Origin: an uncultured Corynebacterium sp.
Lineage (GTDB): Bacteria; Actinomycetota; Actinomycetes; Mycobacteriales; Mycobacteriaceae
NCBI GenBank assembly: GCA_946220775.1
Contig: CAMIFC010000015.1
Location: forward strand, 1-48,533
Direction of reading: 5' to 3'
DNA: 48,533 nt
The notes under the pieces are model-generated. The model ran no database searches, was not told where the DNA came from, and saw only the letters and a program-made list of their open reading frames with translations. Made by a program: the position numbers and the translations under genes. This document shows, piece after piece, positions 1 through 10,121 of the stretch (position 1 is the first letter of the stretch; each line of letters starts with the position of its first letter).

Positions 1-40
1 CCCCCTCCCCAGCGAGTTTCGGGAGCTTGGGCGGGTCCAT

Positions 41-107
41 GTTAAATTCCCTCGCTGAAAACCTAGTCATGTGTATGCGAACTAGGTTTTCAGCGAGGGA
101 ATTTAAC
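41..107. repeat. perfect 27-bp inverted repeat with 13-nt loop
   Basis: The left arm (41-67, beginning GTTAAATTCCCTCGC) and right arm (81-107, ending GAGGGAATTTAAC) are exact reverse complements over 27 bases, around a 13-base loop. No T-run follows on either strand, so it does not look like an ordinary intrinsic terminator. It lies about 165 bp beyond the imuB stop codon. It could be a remnant of a small mobile element, a protein-binding site or a transcript-stabilising hairpin. Confidence 0.9.
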
Positions 108-116
108 ATCATCGCC

Positions 117-221
117 GTGGAAGGTCACGCCAACGGTGTGGAGACCCACGTTAGCGGCGTAGAGGGGCATATCAACAGCGTGGAGGCTCGCGTTAGCAGT
201 CGCGAAGCCCGCGTGAGTGGC
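117..221 (+). repeat. 21-bp degenerate tandem repeat, five units
   Basis: Five consecutive 21-base units follow the pattern GTGGAGnnnCACGTTAGCGGC with substitutions. Translated on the plus strand in the frame opening near 27 they give heptads such as VEGHANG, VETHVSG, VEGHINS, VEARVSS and REARVSG. That reading frame has no convincing ribosome binding site and resembles no family I know, so I treat it as repeated non-coding DNA or a gene relic. Confidence 0.6.
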
Positions 222-270
222 CACCACCCACTGCCGCCACTTCCCCACCCCAACCCGTCGTTATTGACCG

Positions 271-2004
271 TTAGTATGTCGCTTCGATCCGCCATTGCTT
301 GCCCCGGCTGACGAGTAAGTAGGCTCCGGTTTCGGTGGCTACTTGGACTCGTGCGTAGCGTCGTCCGGCGGCCCACCATTGTTCGTCGACTGGCCATGGC
401 CCGGACCACCCGGTGATCGGGAGGCCCCGCGAACCCCAGCGCAGCACTGCCGGTGACGAGCTCATTGTCGCTCGGCCGGTCACGTAGACCTGCTGGTTGG
501 CGTCATCAAGAACCTGGACCTTCGACGCCGGATGCGCACCACTTGGCGCCGACACCGCCTCTGAGCTGGCCGCACTCACGGATAGTGGCCCCACCACCGA
601 GGGCAATGGCGAGGGCAGCTCCCCTACCCATTGGGTGGTCGGCAACCCCGCGACAGCTTCTGGAGTTTCGTCACCGTAAGGAACCGCCACCACACGGCCG
701 CCAACCCCACGCCCGCCGCGGTGCACGACTTGCTGCACGGCTTGCATCCCAATCAGCGCCTGTGCACGTCCGGCGGCGGCTCGTGCTGCACGGATCCCCT
801 CGTCGGGGCCGCCCCATAGGGGTTCAGCAATCGTTCCTGCTGGAACGGTCTCCATTGGGACCAATTCGATAGCCACGATCCCGGCGGCGTCATCTGAAAA
901 ACCATCATCGGCGCAATCGGCTCCCTGCACACCAAAACCTCGTGCACGAGCACCCTGCGCATCCGCGCCCGCAACACTTTCGGCCCGGTTGATACGCAAC
1001 CGAGTCAACCAGCCATCCAGCTGCCAGCGCACGCGCTGTGCCGTGTCCTCCGCGGTTAGTGGTTCCCGGCACCGCCAGGCACGCTCCACGACCTCGGGCC
1101 CGTCGTCACCCGACGGTGGGTTCACATGAGCACGCACCACCAGCCGGAGGCAGGCATCCCCGTGGCGGAAAAGCTCATTATGCAGCCGGGTTGCGGCCTG
1201 CCTAGCCACAAAAGCGGCGGTTTCCGTGTTCTGGATAGGGTGCTCCACCTGGTGCATCACTTCGATGGGATCTGCCACGCGCTGTGGAGCTACTTCCCTA
1301 CCCGGCAGCCCTTGGGCAACCCGATGCCAATACGTCGCCTCCTGCCCGAACCGCCCCGCCACATCCGCCCGACGTAGCCGCGCGAACTGGCGAAACGTTC
1401 GCACCCCCAGCTCTGCGAGCAGCCGGGTCAGCTCCACAGAACCGCCAAGCGCTGGTTCACTCACCAACGTTTCAATCGGCAGCTCAGCCAGGAATGCAGC
1501 AGTTTTATTTGGTGGTACGGACACTCCCCGCCGCGCCGCCCACACCGCCGGTACTAAATCATCAGCCGTGCCAGCCAGGCATTCCGCACCCATTCGGGCG
1601 GCAGTATCCAACAACAGCTCCACCGCGCTATCCTCATCGCCGTAGTAATTGGCCAACGGCCGGGTGGGCAGGGCAACCAGTCCGGGGCGCAAGGTCTCCA
1701 CCCCCGCGGCAACAGTCATCAGGCTTGCCACTACATCGTCATGCACCATCAATTCCTGTCCCGGGTTCGCAGGTGCCACCACCAAATCCGGGCACGTGGC
1801 CAAGGCATGACGCTGTTTCATGCCCTGGCTAATTCCTTGCCGCCGAGCAGCCGCATTACATGCCAAGACCCGGTAGTCCTTGATGATGGCTGCTGGTTTC
1901 AGCAGGTCCCATTCCTTCGCCAGCGCCACGGCGTATATCGGGAAATCAGGGAACCACAACACCGTTACCCGATCGCGAGCTGGCTTCCCATGCTCGGAGG
2001 TCAT
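271..2004 (-). CDS. imuB: ImuB-like Y-family polymerase homologue
   Basis: 577 residues, similar to ImuB, the catalytically dead Y-family polymerase homologue that, with ImuA' and the polymerase DnaE2, forms the actinobacterial SOS mutasome. The N-terminus (VLWFPDFPIYAVALAKE) occupies the position where active Y-family enzymes carry their first catalytic acidic motif, in the tryptophan/proline form typical of ImuB. A polymerase palm/finger-like region and little-finger region follow, and the C-terminus (YARVQVATETGAYLLVSR) is typical of the family. Its ATG overlaps the stop codon of the upstream gene by one base, so the two are translationally coupled. No dnaE2 is visible; it may lie beyond the left edge of the window. 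Damage induction through the LexA-type box at 2872-2887 is inferred. Confidence 0.88.
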   Translation of the reverse strand: MTSEHGKPARDRVTVLWFPDFPIYAVALAKEWDLLKPAAIIKDYRVLACNAAARRQGISQGMKQRHALATCPDLVVAPANPGQELMVHDDVVASLMTVAAGVETLRPGLVALPTRPLANYYGDEDSAVELLLDTAARMGAECLAGTADDLVPAVWAARRGVSVPPNKTAAFLAELPIETLVSEPALGGSVELTRLLAELGVRTFRQFARLRRADVAGRFGQEATYWHRVAQGLPGREVAPQRVADPIEVMHQVEHPIQNTETAAFVARQAATRLHNELFRHGDACLRLVVRAHVNPPSGDDGPEVVERAWRCREPLTAEDTAQRVRWQLDGWLTRLRINRAESVAGADAQGARARGFGVQGADCADDGFSDDAAGIVAIELVPMETVPAGTIAEPLWGGPDEGIRAARAAAGRAQALIGMQAVQQVVHRGGRGVGGRVVAVPYGDETPEAVAGLPTTQWVGELPSPLPSVVGPLSVSAASSEAVSAPSGAHPASKVQVLDDANQQVYVTGRATMSSSPAVLRWGSRGLPITGWSGPWPVDEQWWAAGRRYARVQVATETGAYLLVSRGKQWRIEATY

Positions 2005-2774
2005 TACAGCGCCACCGTGTTCGCGCCGTCAACCAACCGATCTGCGCCCGCGATCTCTGCCGAATCAGTTTGCGCAGATGCACCCACATTGCCGCCAAGT
2101 TGTGCCCGCAACGAATACGGTGGCTGTGCCTTCCCCCACACTCGGCCAGCCACATCAACGCTGCGCACCCGGCCACTGCCACGGCCCAATCCGCCCACGC
2201 CAGTCACCCGCACATCGATATTCAATCGCGCGCCCGGCCAGATCCGCCCACACGACACCAGCGCACACCGACTCCTACGCAAGCACGCCTCAATGGGGCG
2301 CGTAAACGTAGGGTTGACCGCATTAACCGGGACAAACACCACCATGTCCACCCCTTCGGCCAGCGTAGAGACCACTGCCGCCGCATGCGGAGCCGGGTCT
2401 GGAACCACAATCAACCGGCCCAAGTCTCCGCCCGCTGCAGCCACCGCAGCCAATGCCAAGTTCGGGTAGCCCACTACCGCTGCACAACCACCTGTCGCAG
2501 TCACATACGCCAACAATTCGATCACCACCGCAGGGCAATCCGCCAAGCTCGTCACCGCCCCGCGTGGCAATCCACCCACATTCCCCGCGCCAGTCAACCA
2601 CTGCGGCATCGCCAACACCCCCTCTGAAGACACCGAAGCCTGCCCAATCCCCGGTTCAGCCATCCCCCGCCCGAACGAGGCCACACTCCGCGCAGGGCTA
2701 TCCTCAACCACAGCCAACTTCCGCCGCTTCACACGATCGATCGCTTGAGCGACATTGGTCTCATCAACCAGCAC
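2004..2774 (-). CDS. ImuA'-like RecA-fold protein
   Basis: 256 residues, weakly RecA/SulA-like. It is identified mainly by its position directly ahead of imuB with overlapping stop/start codons, the standard imuA'-imuB arrangement in actinobacteria, and by a central stretch (GGLPRGAVTSLADCPAVVIE) where a RecA-type P-loop would be. In related mutasomes the ImuA' partner helps recruit DnaE2 and ImuB to damaged DNA, which I carry over by inference. The start is GTG at 2774, preceded by AGGTGA about eight bases upstream. A LexA-like palindrome lies roughly 100 bp upstream. The sequence diverges far more than imuB does, as is usual for this partner. Confidence 0.75.
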   Translation of the reverse strand: MLVDETNVAQAIDRVKRRKLAVVEDSPARSVASFGRGMAEPGIGQASVSSEGVLAMPQWLTGAGNVGGLPRGAVTSLADCPAVVIELLAYVTATGGCAAVVGYPNLALAAVAAAGGDLGRLIVVPDPAPHAAAVVSTLAEGVDMVVFVPVNAVNPTFTRPIEACLRRSRCALVSCGRIWPGARLNIDVRVTGVGGLGRGSGRVRSVDVAGRVWGKAQPPYSLRAQLGGNVGASAQTDSAEIAGADRLVDGANTVAL

Positions 2775-2871
2775 GTTTAATCACCTCATTCCACAACATG
2801 TTCCATATCCTGACCAACATCCAGCAGCCTAGAGCCCCCCTCGGACACACCACGCGCCCCCACCCAAAGAA

Positions 2872-2887
2872 TAGAACATGCGTTCTA
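2872..2887 (-). promoter_or_regulatory. LexA (SOS) box
   Basis: TAGAACATGCGTTCTA has perfect arms TAGAAC/GTTCTA around four bases. It matches the actinobacterial/Gram-positive LexA pattern GAAC-N4-GTTC. It lies about 100 bp upstream of the imuA'-imuB start, so SOS control of that pair is expected. Confidence 0.85.
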
Positions 2888-2964
2888 CACGTTCGAGGTT
2901 AAGCTTTCCAGCAACCCCAGTCAACACCCCAGGTCAAGTGGGAGAAACCGAACACGACTGGACG

Positions 2965-2982
2965 GATTGGCGTCCGAAAAAA
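2965..2982 (+). repeat. dispersed TGGCGTCC element, intergenic
   Basis: GATTGGCGTCCGAAAAAA, between imuA' and the small membrane protein, overlapping the latter's upstream promoter region. Confidence 0.85.
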
Positions 2983-3005
2983 TACGGATCATTACACTGG
3001 AAAAC

Positions 3006-3434
3006 ATGACACCTTCGCAACCCCACGAAAAACGACCAGACTCCGCGGTCACGACCCCCGAAATCGTCCGCGCTGGCGCCTCCGTACTCCTTGGCCTTGG
3101 CGTTGCAGCGATGGCGATGCCCCTGCCGATCCTGTGGCAGGTCATCCTGCTCGTCGTTGCGGTTGGTGCGGCGTTCATCTTCACCTTCAGCCACCCCTAC
3201 CGAAAGTGGGTGCGCCGCTCCGTGGAGCTGCGCGGCGGCCGCTACAAGACCTCATTCACGCAGGTCCTGCCACTATTTCCACTGTGGCTGCTGCTGATGA
3301 TCCTGCCGGCGTTCCAATTCAATTCCTGGCTCGTCGCACTGATCGTGTTGGCGATTTCCGCTGGCTACGCGTGGTTCGTGTTCCCCGGCCTGGACGGCAC
3401 CCGCAATCTGGACGCCATGGAACCAGGCGTTTAA
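3006..3434 (+). CDS. small DUF-type membrane protein
   Basis: 142 residues with a charged N-terminus (MTPSQPHEKRPDSAV) and about four hydrophobic segments: ASVLLGLGVAAMAMPLPILW, a following VILLVVAVGAAFIFTF, LPLFPLWLLLMILPAF and a C-terminal VALIVLAISAGYAWFVF. It is probably an integral membrane protein of unknown function, of a kind often found beside guaA in corynebacteria. The ATG at 3006 is preferred over an upstream TTG/GTG because TACACT at 2993-2998 is a plausible -10 box placed for a leaderless transcript beginning at this ATG. It converges with guaA. No enzymatic motif is visible. Confidence 0.75.
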   Translation: MTPSQPHEKRPDSAVTTPEIVRAGASVLLGLGVAAMAMPLPILWQVILLVVAVGAAFIFTFSHPYRKWVRRSVELRGGRYKTSFTQVLPLFPLWLLLMILPAFQFNSWLVALIVLAISAGYAWFVFPGLDGTRNLDAMEPGV

Positions 3435-3505
3435 CCCCCACAGCCACCGCGGCGCCAGCCCCCACCGCGCACCTACACACAAACCCACCACGCCCACCAC
3501 ACACG

Positions 3506-3543
3506 AAAAAGCCGCCGCAGCTCCCCTCGGAACCACAGCGGCC
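3506..3543 (-). terminator. rho-independent terminator after guaA
   Basis: On the minus strand GGCCGCTGTGGTTCC pairs with GGAGCTGCGGCGGC across a short loop and is followed by TTTTTC. It lies about 45 bp beyond the guaA stop, at the end of the guaB-guaB3-guaA cluster. Confidence 0.75.
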
Positions 3544-3586
3544 ATCCCAGCGACAACCGGGGATTAACCCCAGCTCACGCCGGGTT

Positions 3587-5161
<1,575 letters not shown>

Positions 5162-5184
5162 GCAGCCAATCCTATCGCATCGTG

Positions 5185-6357
5185 CTAGTTCACAACTAGA
5201 TCGACCTTCTGGAAGCTCTTCAGGTCGGTGTAGCCACACTTCGCCATGGAGCGGCGCAAGCCACCCACCAGGTTTTCGTGACCCAATGGATCTGGGGTGG
5301 GGCCGAACAGCACCTGTTGCAACGGTACCTCGACCTGTGGCAGCAGCGCGTCAACGGTGCCACGTGGCAGCTGCGGGTGGGCAGCCACGGATGGCCAGAA
5401 CCAGTTCGGCGCACCCGCTTCCTTCGCTGCAGCCAGTGGCGCGCCCAGCGCTACGGCGTCCGCACCGCAGGCAATCGCCTTGGCGATATCCCCAGAGCCA
5501 GCCAGCTCGGAGTCCGCGATGACATGCACGTAGCGGCCACCGGTTTCGTCCAGGTAGTCGCGTCGTGCGGCTGCGGCGTCCGCGATCGCGGTCGCCATCG
5601 GCACGTCGATGCCCAGCGACTGGTTGTTCGTCACGGCACCCGCGCCGACGATCACGCCCGCCGCGCCCGTGCGCATCAGGTGCATGGCGGTCGTGTAATC
5701 AACCACGCCACCAGCGATCACTGGAACGTCCAGCGACCCGATGAATTCCTTCAAGTTCAGTGGCTCACCATCGCGGTGCACGTGCTCCGCGGAGATCAGC
5801 GTGCCCTGGATGATCAGCAGATCCATCCCGGAAGCGATCAAAGCCGGTGCCAGGTCCCGAGCATTCTGTGGCGACACGCGCACGCCGAAGCGAACACCCG
5901 AATCGCGCACTTCCTGCAGGCGGGACTGCAGCAGTTCCATGTTCAGCGGCTGTGCGTGCAGGCGCTGCAGAACTTCGTTGGCTCGGAATTCTGGGGTGGA
6001 TGCGAGGGATGCGTCCTCATCTTCGTCGGTGTCGAAGCTGCCGAAGTAGCCACGTTCAGCGGCATCCGTGACTTCCGCGAGGGCGGCGTCCAGATCTTCC
6101 GCACGGCCCCACAGGCCTTCCGCGTTGATGACGGGCAGGCCGCCCAACTTGCCAAACGCAATAGCGAACTCAGGGCTGACCACCGCGTCGGTGGGGTGAG
6201 TCATGATCGGGAACTCGAACTCGTAGGCATCGATGCGCCAGGTCGAATCCACGTCATGGGACGAACGCGTCCGGCGGGACGGCACAATGTCCACCTGGTT
6301 GAGGCCATAGACGCGACGAGCTGACCGGCCACGGCCGATATCAGTGTAGTGCTGCAT
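5185..6357 (-). CDS. guaB3: GuaB3 family IMP dehydrogenase-related protein
   Basis: 390 residues, an IMPDH/GMP reductase (TIM-barrel) paralogue found in actinobacteria next to guaB and guaA. There are no CBS domains. The canonical IMPDH loop with its catalytic cysteine (GPGSICTTR in the guaB of this window) is replaced by VGAGAVTNNQSLG, which has no cysteine, so it may not catalyse IMP oxidation in the standard way. Motifs for phosphate binding (VIAGGVVDYTTA, ADAVALGAPLA) remain. Gaps of 23 bp on both sides make an operon with guaB and guaA likely. The exact role is unsettled in the family. Confidence 0.92.
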   Translation of the reverse strand: MQHYTDIGRGRSARRVYGLNQVDIVPSRRTRSSHDVDSTWRIDAYEFEFPIMTHPTDAVVSPEFAIAFGKLGGLPVINAEGLWGRAEDLDAALAEVTDAAERGYFGSFDTDEDEDASLASTPEFRANEVLQRLHAQPLNMELLQSRLQEVRDSGVRFGVRVSPQNARDLAPALIASGMDLLIIQGTLISAEHVHRDGEPLNLKEFIGSLDVPVIAGGVVDYTTAMHLMRTGAAGVIVGAGAVTNNQSLGIDVPMATAIADAAAARRDYLDETGGRYVHVIADSELAGSGDIAKAIACGADAVALGAPLAAAKEAGAPNWFWPSVAAHPQLPRGTVDALLPQVEVPLQQVLFGPTPDPLGHENLVGGLRRSMAKCGYTDLKSFQKVDLVVN

Positions 6358-6380
6358 ATTTCCTTCTTAAGAGTTGAGGA

Positions 6381-7934
6381 TTAACGGTTCGGATCATAGT
6401 TCGGCGCCGTGGTAATCCCCTGAACATCATGCGGGTGGGATTCGCGCAGGCCGGCGGAGGTGATGCGAACGAACTTAGCGTTGTGCAGTTCCTCGATCGT
6501 CGCGGCACCCGTGTAGCCCATGGCGGCGCGCAAGCCACCAACCTGCTGGTGCAGGATGGCATCGATGCTGCCACGGAATGGCACGCGTCCTTCGATTCCT
6601 TCCGGAACCAGCTTCTCCTCGGACTTCACGTCTGCCTGGAAGTAGCGATCCTTCGAGTAGGAGCGCTTCTCACCAGTCAGGCCACGGCCCTGCATCGCGC
6701 CCAGTGAGCCCATGCCGCGGTAGCGCTTGTACTGCTTGCCAGCAACGGTGACGACCTCACCAGGGGTCTCTTCACAGCCCGCCAGCATCGAACCCAGCAT
6801 CACCGTCGACGCACCAGCGGCCAGCGCCTTGGCGATGTCACCGGAGTACTGCATGCCACCGTCCGCAATAATTGGGACGCCAGCCTTGCGCGCCGGAACC
6901 GATGCCTCAAGGATGGCGGTGATCTGTGGAGCACCGACACCAGCGACGACGCGGGTGGTGCAGATCGAACCTGGGCCGATGCCGACCTTGATGGCGTCCG
7001 CACCAGCGTCGATCATGGCCTGGGCAGCTTCGCGAGTCGCGAGGTTGCCACCAATGACGTCCACACGGTCCCCGAATTCCTTCTTCACGCGAGCGACCAT
7101 GTCGAGCACGCCGCGGTTGTGCGCGTGTGCGGTATCGACGACGAGGGCATCCACGCCAGCGTCGACGAGGGCGGTGGCGCGCTTCCAGGCGTCCTCACCG
7201 GTGCCGATACCGGCGGCGACCAGCAGGCGTCCGGAAGAGTCCTTCGCGGAGTGCGGGTACTGCTCGCGCTTGGCGAAGTCCTTCACGGTGATCAGGCCGA
7301 TCAGCTTGCCGTCACCATTGATAATTGGCAGCTTCTCCACCTTGTTTTCGCTGAGCAGGCGCAGCGCGGCCTCGGTGGACACGCCTTCCTGGGCGACGAC
7401 CAGCGGCATGGTCGTCATGACCTCATGCACTGGGCGGTTAAGGTCACGCTCGAAGCGCATGTCACGGTTGGTGATGATGCCGACGAGCTTCTGATTGTCG
7501 TCTACTACTGGCAGGCCGGAAATACGGAAACGGGCGCACAGTTCATCGACCTGTGAGATGGTCATGTCTGGGCTAGCGGTCACTGGGTTAGTGACCATGC
7601 CGGCCTCGGAACGCTTAACGATCTCGACCTGCTCGGCCTGAGCCTCGACAGAAAGATTACGGTGCAGCACACCAATACCGCCCTGACGTGCCATGGCGAC
7701 GGCCATGCGACCTTCCGTCACGGTATCCATCGCAGCGGACGCGATGGGGACATTCAGGTTGATGTTGCGGGACAGCTTGGTGGACGTGTCGACATTCGAC
7801 GGGATAATTTCCGATGCGTCCGGCAGCAGCAGCACGTCATCGAAGGTCAGACCAACCAGGCTGACCTTGTTTGGATCATCGCCGCCCGTTGGGACGCGAT
7901 TTGTGGTCTCGGATGGGTTCTGAGAATTGGACAT
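6381..7934 (-). CDS. guaB: IMP dehydrogenase
   Basis: 517 residues. It oxidises IMP to XMP with NAD+, the rate-limiting step to GMP. The TIM barrel is interrupted by two CBS domains near residues 120-240 (for example VVDDNQKLVGIITNRDMRFE and INGDGKLIGLITVKDFA). The catalytic loop GPGSICTTRVVAG carries the nucleophilic cysteine, and the flap GAMQGRGLTGEKRSYS is present. An ATG start follows an AAGGA-rich leader. A promoter with TTGACA at 8004-8009 and TGGATA at 7981-7986 lies upstream. Confidence 0.97.
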   Translation of the reverse strand: MSNSQNPSETTNRVPTGGDDPNKVSLVGLTFDDVLLLPDASEIIPSNVDTSTKLSRNINLNVPIASAAMDTVTEGRMAVAMARQGGIGVLHRNLSVEAQAEQVEIVKRSEAGMVTNPVTASPDMTISQVDELCARFRISGLPVVDDNQKLVGIITNRDMRFERDLNRPVHEVMTTMPLVVAQEGVSTEAALRLLSENKVEKLPIINGDGKLIGLITVKDFAKREQYPHSAKDSSGRLLVAAGIGTGEDAWKRATALVDAGVDALVVDTAHAHNRGVLDMVARVKKEFGDRVDVIGGNLATREAAQAMIDAGADAIKVGIGPGSICTTRVVAGVGAPQITAILEASVPARKAGVPIIADGGMQYSGDIAKALAAGASTVMLGSMLAGCEETPGEVVTVAGKQYKRYRGMGSLGAMQGRGLTGEKRSYSKDRYFQADVKSEEKLVPEGIEGRVPFRGSIDAILHQQVGGLRAAMGYTGAATIEELHNAKFVRITSAGLRESHPHDVQGITTAPNYDPNR

Positions 7935-7980
7935 ATAGGTGTGGAATCCTTCCTCAAGGCGGCTACCGCTGGCGTTTTTC

Positions 7981-8009
7981 TATCCACTAACCTTAACCCC
8001 TCATGTCAA
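7981..8009 (-). promoter_or_regulatory. housekeeping-type promoter of guaB
   Basis: On the minus strand TTGACA (8004-8009) and TGGATA (7981-7986) are separated by 17 bases. Transcription would begin about 40 bp before the guaB ATG. The -35 is perfect and the -10 is moderate. Confidence 0.55.
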
Positions 8010-8050
8010 GATTATGTTCCTAGCCCCTCTGACCAGTTAGGGTGGTGACC

Positions 8051-8476
8051 GTGAGCTTTAACGACTATCAGATGCCACCGGATCCCTTCGAAGACGATCC
8101 GAACGATCCCGCGTCTTTTTTGGACGAGGATGAGGTGGATGAATTCGCGGAGCCGCTGACTGCAGACGATGTCGCGGCGCTGCGCGAAGACCTCGTCAAT
8201 GTTCGTACTTTTCGGAAACTCCTCGAACCCCATGGCATTCGCGGTGTATCGATGATGTGCGAGGACTGCGAGGAATTGCACTTCTATGACTGGGGAATCA
8301 TAGAGTCAAACATCCTGACCATGCTGTGCAATGAGTCCATGCCGGTGCACGAACCTTCCCACTCCCCTAATCCGCAGGAGTATGTCACCTGGGATTACTG
8401 CTTGGGCTACGCGGACGCCATGGATTTCGCCAACCAGCAAATCCAGTCTCGCTTCCCGTGGACGAGAAGGATCTAA
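8051..8476 (+). CDS. DUF5319-like acidic protein
   Basis: 141 residues, very acidic at the N-terminus (DYQMPPDPFEDDPNDPASF), then a conserved region with paired cysteines (CEDCEELHFYDW) and a C-terminal WDYCLGYADAMDFA. This pattern fits the actinobacterial DUF5319 family, whose function is unknown. Three in-frame GTG codons (8042, 8045, 8051) could start it. I prefer 8051 because TAGGGT at 8038-8043 would act as the -10 box of a leaderless transcript beginning there. It is divergent from guaB and ends only three bases from the convergent rsdA stop codon. Confidence 0.8.
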   Translation: MSFNDYQMPPDPFEDDPNDPASFLDEDEVDEFAEPLTADDVAALREDLVNVRTFRKLLEPHGIRGVSMMCEDCEELHFYDWGIIESNILTMLCNESMPVHEPSHSPNPQEYVTWDYCLGYADAMDFANQQIQSRFPWTRRI

Positions 8477-8479
8477 GCT

Positions 8480-9442
8480 CTAGTATTCGCTCTTCTGTTT
8501 CTCAGTGAGCCGCACGTAGCCCGACGGCGGCTCTGGCGATACTGGTGGCGCGTCTGAGGGCTCCGGTTTCGTCGCCGGCTGGCTGGGCTTCGTCGGCGCC
8601 TGCGTTGTCGTGCTCTGCTTCGAGGAGCTGCTCGATCCCGTCGGTGTTTTCGCCGTCGGTGGGTTCGCTGGTGGCACCTCACCTCGGACGAGCGTGGCCT
8701 CGTTAGGAGCAGGCGCCACAGTGCCCGATTCCACATCAGTGGCTGGCGGCATCTCTTTCTCGCCGCTTTCCGCCCCAGCAGGTTCGCCCTCATTCAGTTC
8801 AGTATCCGTCGGCGGGGCTGGTTCCGGTTCCTTTTCTTCGGACGCCACTACCGCCGGTGGTTCCGCTTCCTCAACTGGCTTCTCGGCGGACTTTTCCTCG
8901 CGAGGGGCCACTGTGGGTGGTTCACTATTGTTTTCTTGGCGGGGGTTCGACGGGGTGGCGTCCGAAACTGCAGACGAATCCGCCTGCTTCGCGACGGTGA
9001 CCTCGGGGCTGCGATCTGCTGACGAGAAGGTCACGTAGCCCAAGCCGCCGAATGCGAAGGCTGCGGCGATGCCGCCGGCGACCAGTAGTCCGGAAAATGA
9101 TGCGCCGCCTGCGGCAACGGCTGCAGCACCACGACGGACAATCACGTTTCGGCGCGCTAGGGCGTTAGCAGGGGCGTCATCGCCTGTACGCGCTTCGTCC
9201 AATGCGCGCAGCTGCAGGCGAGTATCCGCCCGAGCTTCGAGCTCCAGGGCAACCAGGGACATATCTGGTGCGGCAGGAATATTCTGGTCTGCCGCGGCCC
9301 GAGCCTCGCTCAGCAGGGACAGTGTCGTATCAGCATCGATCCGCTCACCACGACCCAAGGCATCGAGCACACGCTCGGCCTCGAGGATCTCGGCGAAATC
9401 GCGAGGGTCGATCTCCGACTCCTCGCTGCGGTTCATTGCCAT
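8480..9442 (-). CDS. rsdA: anti-sigma-D factor RsdA
   Basis: 320 residues. The cytoplasmic N-terminal domain contains the helical segment IDPRDFAEILEAERVLDALG expected to bind SigD. A single hydrophobic segment near residues 110-140 (GLLVAGGIAAAFAFGGLGYV) follows, then a long low-complexity extracytoplasmic tail rich in proline, serine, threonine and glutamate. This is the layout of RsdA, the membrane anti-sigma factor of SigD in mycobacteria and corynebacteria. It lies 28 bp downstream of sigD on the same strand, as expected for a cognate pair. A downstream ATG at 9436 is an alternative start. Two copies of the dispersed TGGCGTCC element fall inside this gene. Confidence 0.85.
   Translation of the reverse strand: MAMNRSEESEIDPRDFAEILEAERVLDALGRGERIDADTTLSLLSEARAAADQNIPAAPDMSLVALELEARADTRLQLRALDEARTGDDAPANALARRNVIVRRGAAAVAAGGASFSGLLVAGGIAAAFAFGGLGYVTFSSADRSPEVTVAKQADSSAVSDATPSNPRQENNSEPPTVAPREEKSAEKPVEEAEPPAVVASEEKEPEPAPPTDTELNEGEPAGAESGEKEMPPATDVESGTVAPAPNEATLVRGEVPPANPPTAKTPTGSSSSSKQSTTTQAPTKPSQPATKPEPSDAPPVSPEPPSGYVRLTEKQKSEY
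8833..8850 (-). repeat. dispersed TGGCGTCC element, in rsdA tail
   Basis: TAGTGGCGTCCGAAGAAA on the minus strand, encoding VASEEK in the disordered tail of RsdA. Confidence 0.75.
8953..8970 (+). repeat. dispersed TGGCGTCC element, in rsdA tail
   Basis: GGGTGGCGTCCGAAACTG; opposite in orientation to, and about 110 bp from, the copy at 8833. It encodes VSDATP in RsdA. Confidence 0.8.
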
Positions 9443-9470
9443 TGGTGTGTGCCTGCCTCAACTAGCGGAC

Positions 9471-10121
9471 CTAGCTGGTCGATTGTGATTCGCTTCTAGC
9501 ATAGCGCCGGAAGAAATTCCCAAATTCCGGGTGCCGCTGATCGATATGCTTACGAAGCTTAGCCAAGGCGCGGAACTGTGCAACTCGCACTGCCCCAGGG
9601 GTCATACCAAGGATCCTCGCAGTTTCCTCGGCGCTATAACCACTGAAGATTCGCAAGATGATAATCTCTCGCGCCTTTTCATTAAGGATATCGAGGAGGG
9701 TTACAATTTCGTTACTCGCGAACTCTGCGACGACGTCCGTCTCAGGGGAATCTACGGTCTCTCCCATGTCCGGAACTTCGCTGGTCGGCTGGGACAAGTC
9801 GCGGGAGTACACGCGACGCGCATCGACCACCTTGTTGGCGGCGATGCGGTAAACGAATGCCATGAAAGGCAACCCACGATCCACGAAGTCAGGCAGCGCG
9901 CGGGCGACCGCCAGGCAGATCTCCTGAGCGATATCTTCCGCAGTCGGGTACTGGTTGGAGTTCACCCGGGCGCGGCAGTATCGCACCACCGATGGGTAGA
10001 TCAGGTCAATCAGGCGCTGCAGTGAGCGAGCATCGCCGGCGCTGGCCGCTGGAACCAGTGAATTAATCACTTCGTCCGTCGACTCTGCGAAGTGTGGGTT
10101 TTCTTCGTGCGAGGAATTCAT
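9471..10121 (-). CDS. sigD: ECF RNA polymerase sigma factor SigD
   Basis: 216 residues. Region 2 (PTAEDIAQEICLAVARALPD, then FMAFVYRIAANKVVDARR) and region 4 (AREIIILRIFSGYSAEETAR followed by the helix-turn-helix MTPGAVRVAQFRALAKLRKH) are clear. The gene sits next to an anti-sigma factor and divergent from a WhiB gene, the arrangement around sigD in Corynebacterium. In C. glutamicum SigD governs cell-envelope/mycolate-related genes; that role is transferred by homology. ATG at 10121. Confidence 0.92.
   Translation of the reverse strand: MNSSHEENPHFAESTDEVINSLVPAASAGDARSLQRLIDLIYPSVVRYCRARVNSNQYPTAEDIAQEICLAVARALPDFVDRGLPFMAFVYRIAANKVVDARRVYSRDLSQPTSEVPDMGETVDSPETDVVAEFASNEIVTLLDILNEKAREIIILRIFSGYSAEETARILGMTPGAVRVAQFRALAKLRKHIDQRHPEFGNFFRRYARSESQSTS

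Noticed and set aside
27..311. Possible 94-residue heptad-repeat protein at the left edge
   Set aside because: Runs through a perfect inverted repeat and tandem repeats, has no ribosome binding site, and overlaps the imuB end. Treated as repeats.
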